Assembly (NCBI GenBank): GCA_003483675.1
Contig: DMYK01000260.1
Coordinates: forward strand, 1-14,421
Direction: 5' to 3'
From: Microcoleaceae cyanobacterium UBA11344
GTDB taxonomy: Bacteria > Cyanobacteriota > Cyanobacteriia > Cyanobacteriales > Microcoleaceae
DNA: 14,421 nt
Below, in pieces: positions 12,802 through 14,421 of this stretch; within the stretch, counting starts at the first letter, position 1, and every line of letters starts with the position of its first letter. The notes below the pieces were generated by a model that was not told the DNA's origin, ran no database searches, and saw only the letters and a list, made by a program, of their open reading frames with translations. The position numbers and the translations under genes were made by a program.

Positions 12802-14343
12802 ATGGCAAAGCCTCGGATACAATATATTTGTCGGGAATGTGGGTATGATTCGCCACAATATTTTGGCAGGTGTCCTAGCTGTCAGAAGTGGGATTCTTTT
12901 GACGAGCAGGTAGAAGCGCCTACTTCTGCTGTGCCACGAGCTGGCTTGACTGGGGTAACGACTAGGCAACCGGGCGGTTCGCCTCCTGATAAGTCGAAGG
13001 GTCAAGCCAGGGTATCTTTTAGATTATCGCAGATTGCTGACCAAACTCAGTCTCGTTGGCCTTCGGGCTATGCTGAACTCGATCGAGTTTTGGGAGGTGG
13101 TATTGTTCCCGGTTCCCTGGTGTTGATTGGGGGGGAACCGGGGATTGGGAAATCGACGCTGTTGTTACAGGTGGCGAATCAGTTGGCGCGTAAGGATCGC
13201 ATACTGTATGTCAGTGCGGAAGAGTCGGGCCAGCAGGTGAAGTTGCGATCGCAACGTTTGGGAGTGGCTAATCCGGTTGATTTGTCAAGTGATGCTGGAC
13301 ATAAATCCGATCGCAATGGGGGAAATGTTCAGGGTTCAGTTGAAGCGGATGTTGACAATTCAGCGGAGAATTTCTACTTGCTACCGGAGACGGATTTAGA
13401 AGTAGTTTTGCGGGAGTTGGAAGCGCTGAAACCTCATGTGGCGGTGATTGATAGTATCCAGACTATTTATTTTGCTAGTTTAACATCGGCTCCGGGTTCG
13501 GTGGCTCAGGTGCGGGAATGTACGTCGGCTTTGATGCAGGTTGCAAAAAGAGAAAATATTACTTTATTTATTGTCGGTCATGTTACCAAAGATGGATCTT
13601 TGGCGGGGCCGAGGGTTTTGGAACATCTAGTAGATACTGTACTTTATTTTGAGGGCGATCGCTTTGCTTCTCATCGACTTTTGCGATCGATGAAAAACCG
13701 TTTTGGAGCAACTCACGAAATCGGTGTCTTTGAAATGGTAGCACACGGATTGCGAGAAGTAGACAATCCATCGGAATTATTTTTAGGAAATCGGGACGAG
13801 TTTTCCCCCGGTACTTCGACGACTGTTACTTGCGAAGGAACTAGACCGATTTTAGTAGAAATTCAGGCCTTAGTCAGCCCTGCGAGTTTTGGTTCGCCCC
13901 GCCGTTCTACTACGGGAGTAGATAATAGTAGATTGCAGCAAATTCTGGCTGTTTTGGAGAAAAGAGTTGGGATTCCTTTGTCTAAATTGGATACGATTGT
14001 AGCATCGGTGGGTGGGTTGAAGGTGGAGGAACCGGCGGCGGATTTGGCAATTGCGATCGCCGTTGTGGCCAGTTTTCGCGATCGCATTGTCGATGCGAGG
14101 ACAATTTTACTGGGAGAAGTCGGTTTAGGTGGACAAGTTCGCCCTGTTTCCCAATTAGAATTAAGGCTGAGAGAGGCCGCAAAACTAGGTTTTAAAAGAG
14201 CGATTATTCCGAAGAATCAACCGGTGCCAGATTTGGGGATGCAGATTATTCCAGTAGCCAAGGTGATTGATGCAATCATTGCCGCAATTCCGGCGACTCC
14301 GACTCAGATTCATGCAGTTGACGTGGAGGAAGAAGAATTGTAG
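12802..14343 (+). CDS. radA: DNA repair protein RadA (Sms)
   Basis: A 513-residue RecA-like ATPase of homologous recombination. It helps extend and process D-loops and branched DNA. The order is: a C4 zinc finger (C10, C13, C24, C27), Walker A GEPGIGKST (111-119), Walker B-like VAVIDS (213-218), the RadA-specific KNRFG (298-302), and a C-terminal Lon-protease-like domain (about 360-513) containing KVEEPAADLAIAIAV. All hallmark motifs are intact. Residues about 161-190, between the RLGV strand and the YLLPETDLE strand, form a Ser/Asn/Asp/Gly-rich insertion, longer than in the E. coli type protein and probably a flexible loop. Four HIP1 octamers lie within the gene. The start ATG 12802 has almost no leader if the promoter noted at 12763 is real. 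Confidence 0.96.
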   Translation: MAKPRIQYICRECGYDSPQYFGRCPSCQKWDSFDEQVEAPTSAVPRAGLTGVTTRQPGGSPPDKSKGQARVSFRLSQIADQTQSRWPSGYAELDRVLGGGIVPGSLVLIGGEPGIGKSTLLLQVANQLARKDRILYVSAEESGQQVKLRSQRLGVANPVDLSSDAGHKSDRNGGNVQGSVEADVDNSAENFYLLPETDLEVVLRELEALKPHVAVIDSIQTIYFASLTSAPGSVAQVRECTSALMQVAKRENITLFIVGHVTKDGSLAGPRVLEHLVDTVLYFEGDRFASHRLLRSMKNRFGATHEIGVFEMVAHGLREVDNPSELFLGNRDEFSPGTSTTVTCEGTRPILVEIQALVSPASFGSPRRSTTGVDNSRLQQILAVLEKRVGIPLSKLDTIVASVGGLKVEEPAADLAIAIAVVASFRDRIVDARTILLGEVGLGGQVRPVSQLELRLREAAKLGFKRAIIPKNQPVPDLGMQIIPVAKVIDAIIAAIPATPTQIHAVDVEEEEL

Positions 14344-14354
14344 TTTTTGTATTA

Positions 14355-14392
14355 GGACTTACGCACGCATGGGGCTCAGAAACCGGGTTTTT
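14355..14392. repeat. Dispersed repeat GGACTTACGCA...CAGAAACCGGGTTTTT
   Basis: Starts 12 bases after the radA stop. It joins GGACTTACGCACGCAT to CAGAAACCGGGTTTTT. At 2732-2755 the same two motifs occur in another arrangement (AGTTACGCAT then GAAAACCCGGTTTCTG), so this repeat family occurs at both ends of the window. Confidence 0.55.
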
Positions 14393-14421
14393 CCCAAATA
14401 CTTCGTTGTTACCAATAGATT

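Noticed and set aside
1..14421. tRNA or rRNA genes
   Set aside because: I saw no cloverleaf with a T-loop GGTTCRA pattern in the intergenic regions and no rRNA-like conserved sequence.

Overview
The window looks like chromosomal DNA from a filamentous cyanobacterium, probably of the Microcoleus/Oscillatoria type (the genus is inference). The evidence is at least eleven perfect HIP1 octamers (GCGATCGC), heptamer tandem repeats, many short cyanobacterial intergenic palindromes, and lineage-typical genes: rpaB, a cyanoexosortase A locus with an HpsJ-family protein, a DUF1517 protein and a cytochrome b6 haem-attachment (CCB) factor.

Layout. Positions 1-110 hold the 3' end of a gene resembling a beta-propeller. 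Positions 162-1888 (minus strand) hold a two-gene restriction-modification cassette: a PD-(D/E)XK nuclease-like protein is upstream and overlaps by 4 bp a Dam-type adenine methyltransferase. Positions 1889-3600 are an eroded accessory zone with dispersed palindromes, a frameshifted pseudogene carrying a repeat insertion, and a RelE-type toxin-antitoxin pair whose toxin has an in-frame stop at codon 6. No perfect HIP1 occurs from 176 to 4895, which fits an accessory tract.

Positions 3604-7206 carry four minus-strand genes for envelope or unknown proteins: an SLH-domain membrane protein, a lipoprotein-like protein with a Gly/Ser/Arg-rich tail, a DUF1517 protein and a secreted/membrane protein of unknown function. 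Positions 7412-10939 (plus strand) carry rfbB (dTDP-glucose 4,6-dehydratase) and then a cyanoexosortase A module: the exosortase, its EpsI-like partner overlapping it by one base, and an HpsJ-like membrane protein. Together they suggest sugar-nucleotide supply plus sorting or export of glycosylated surface proteins or exopolysaccharide. A near-perfect 30-bp dyad lies between rfbB and the exosortase. A 163-bp element with 25-bp perfect terminal inverted repeats follows hpsJ.

Positions 11135-14343 are core chromosome: a CCB factor and rpaB on the minus strand, separated by heptamer repeats, and radA diverging from rpaB. The window ends in another dispersed repeat. Most genes belong to known families. 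The points most worth a second look are the nonsense-interrupted toxin, the dyad in front of the exosortase module, the restriction-modification cassette and the 163-bp element.
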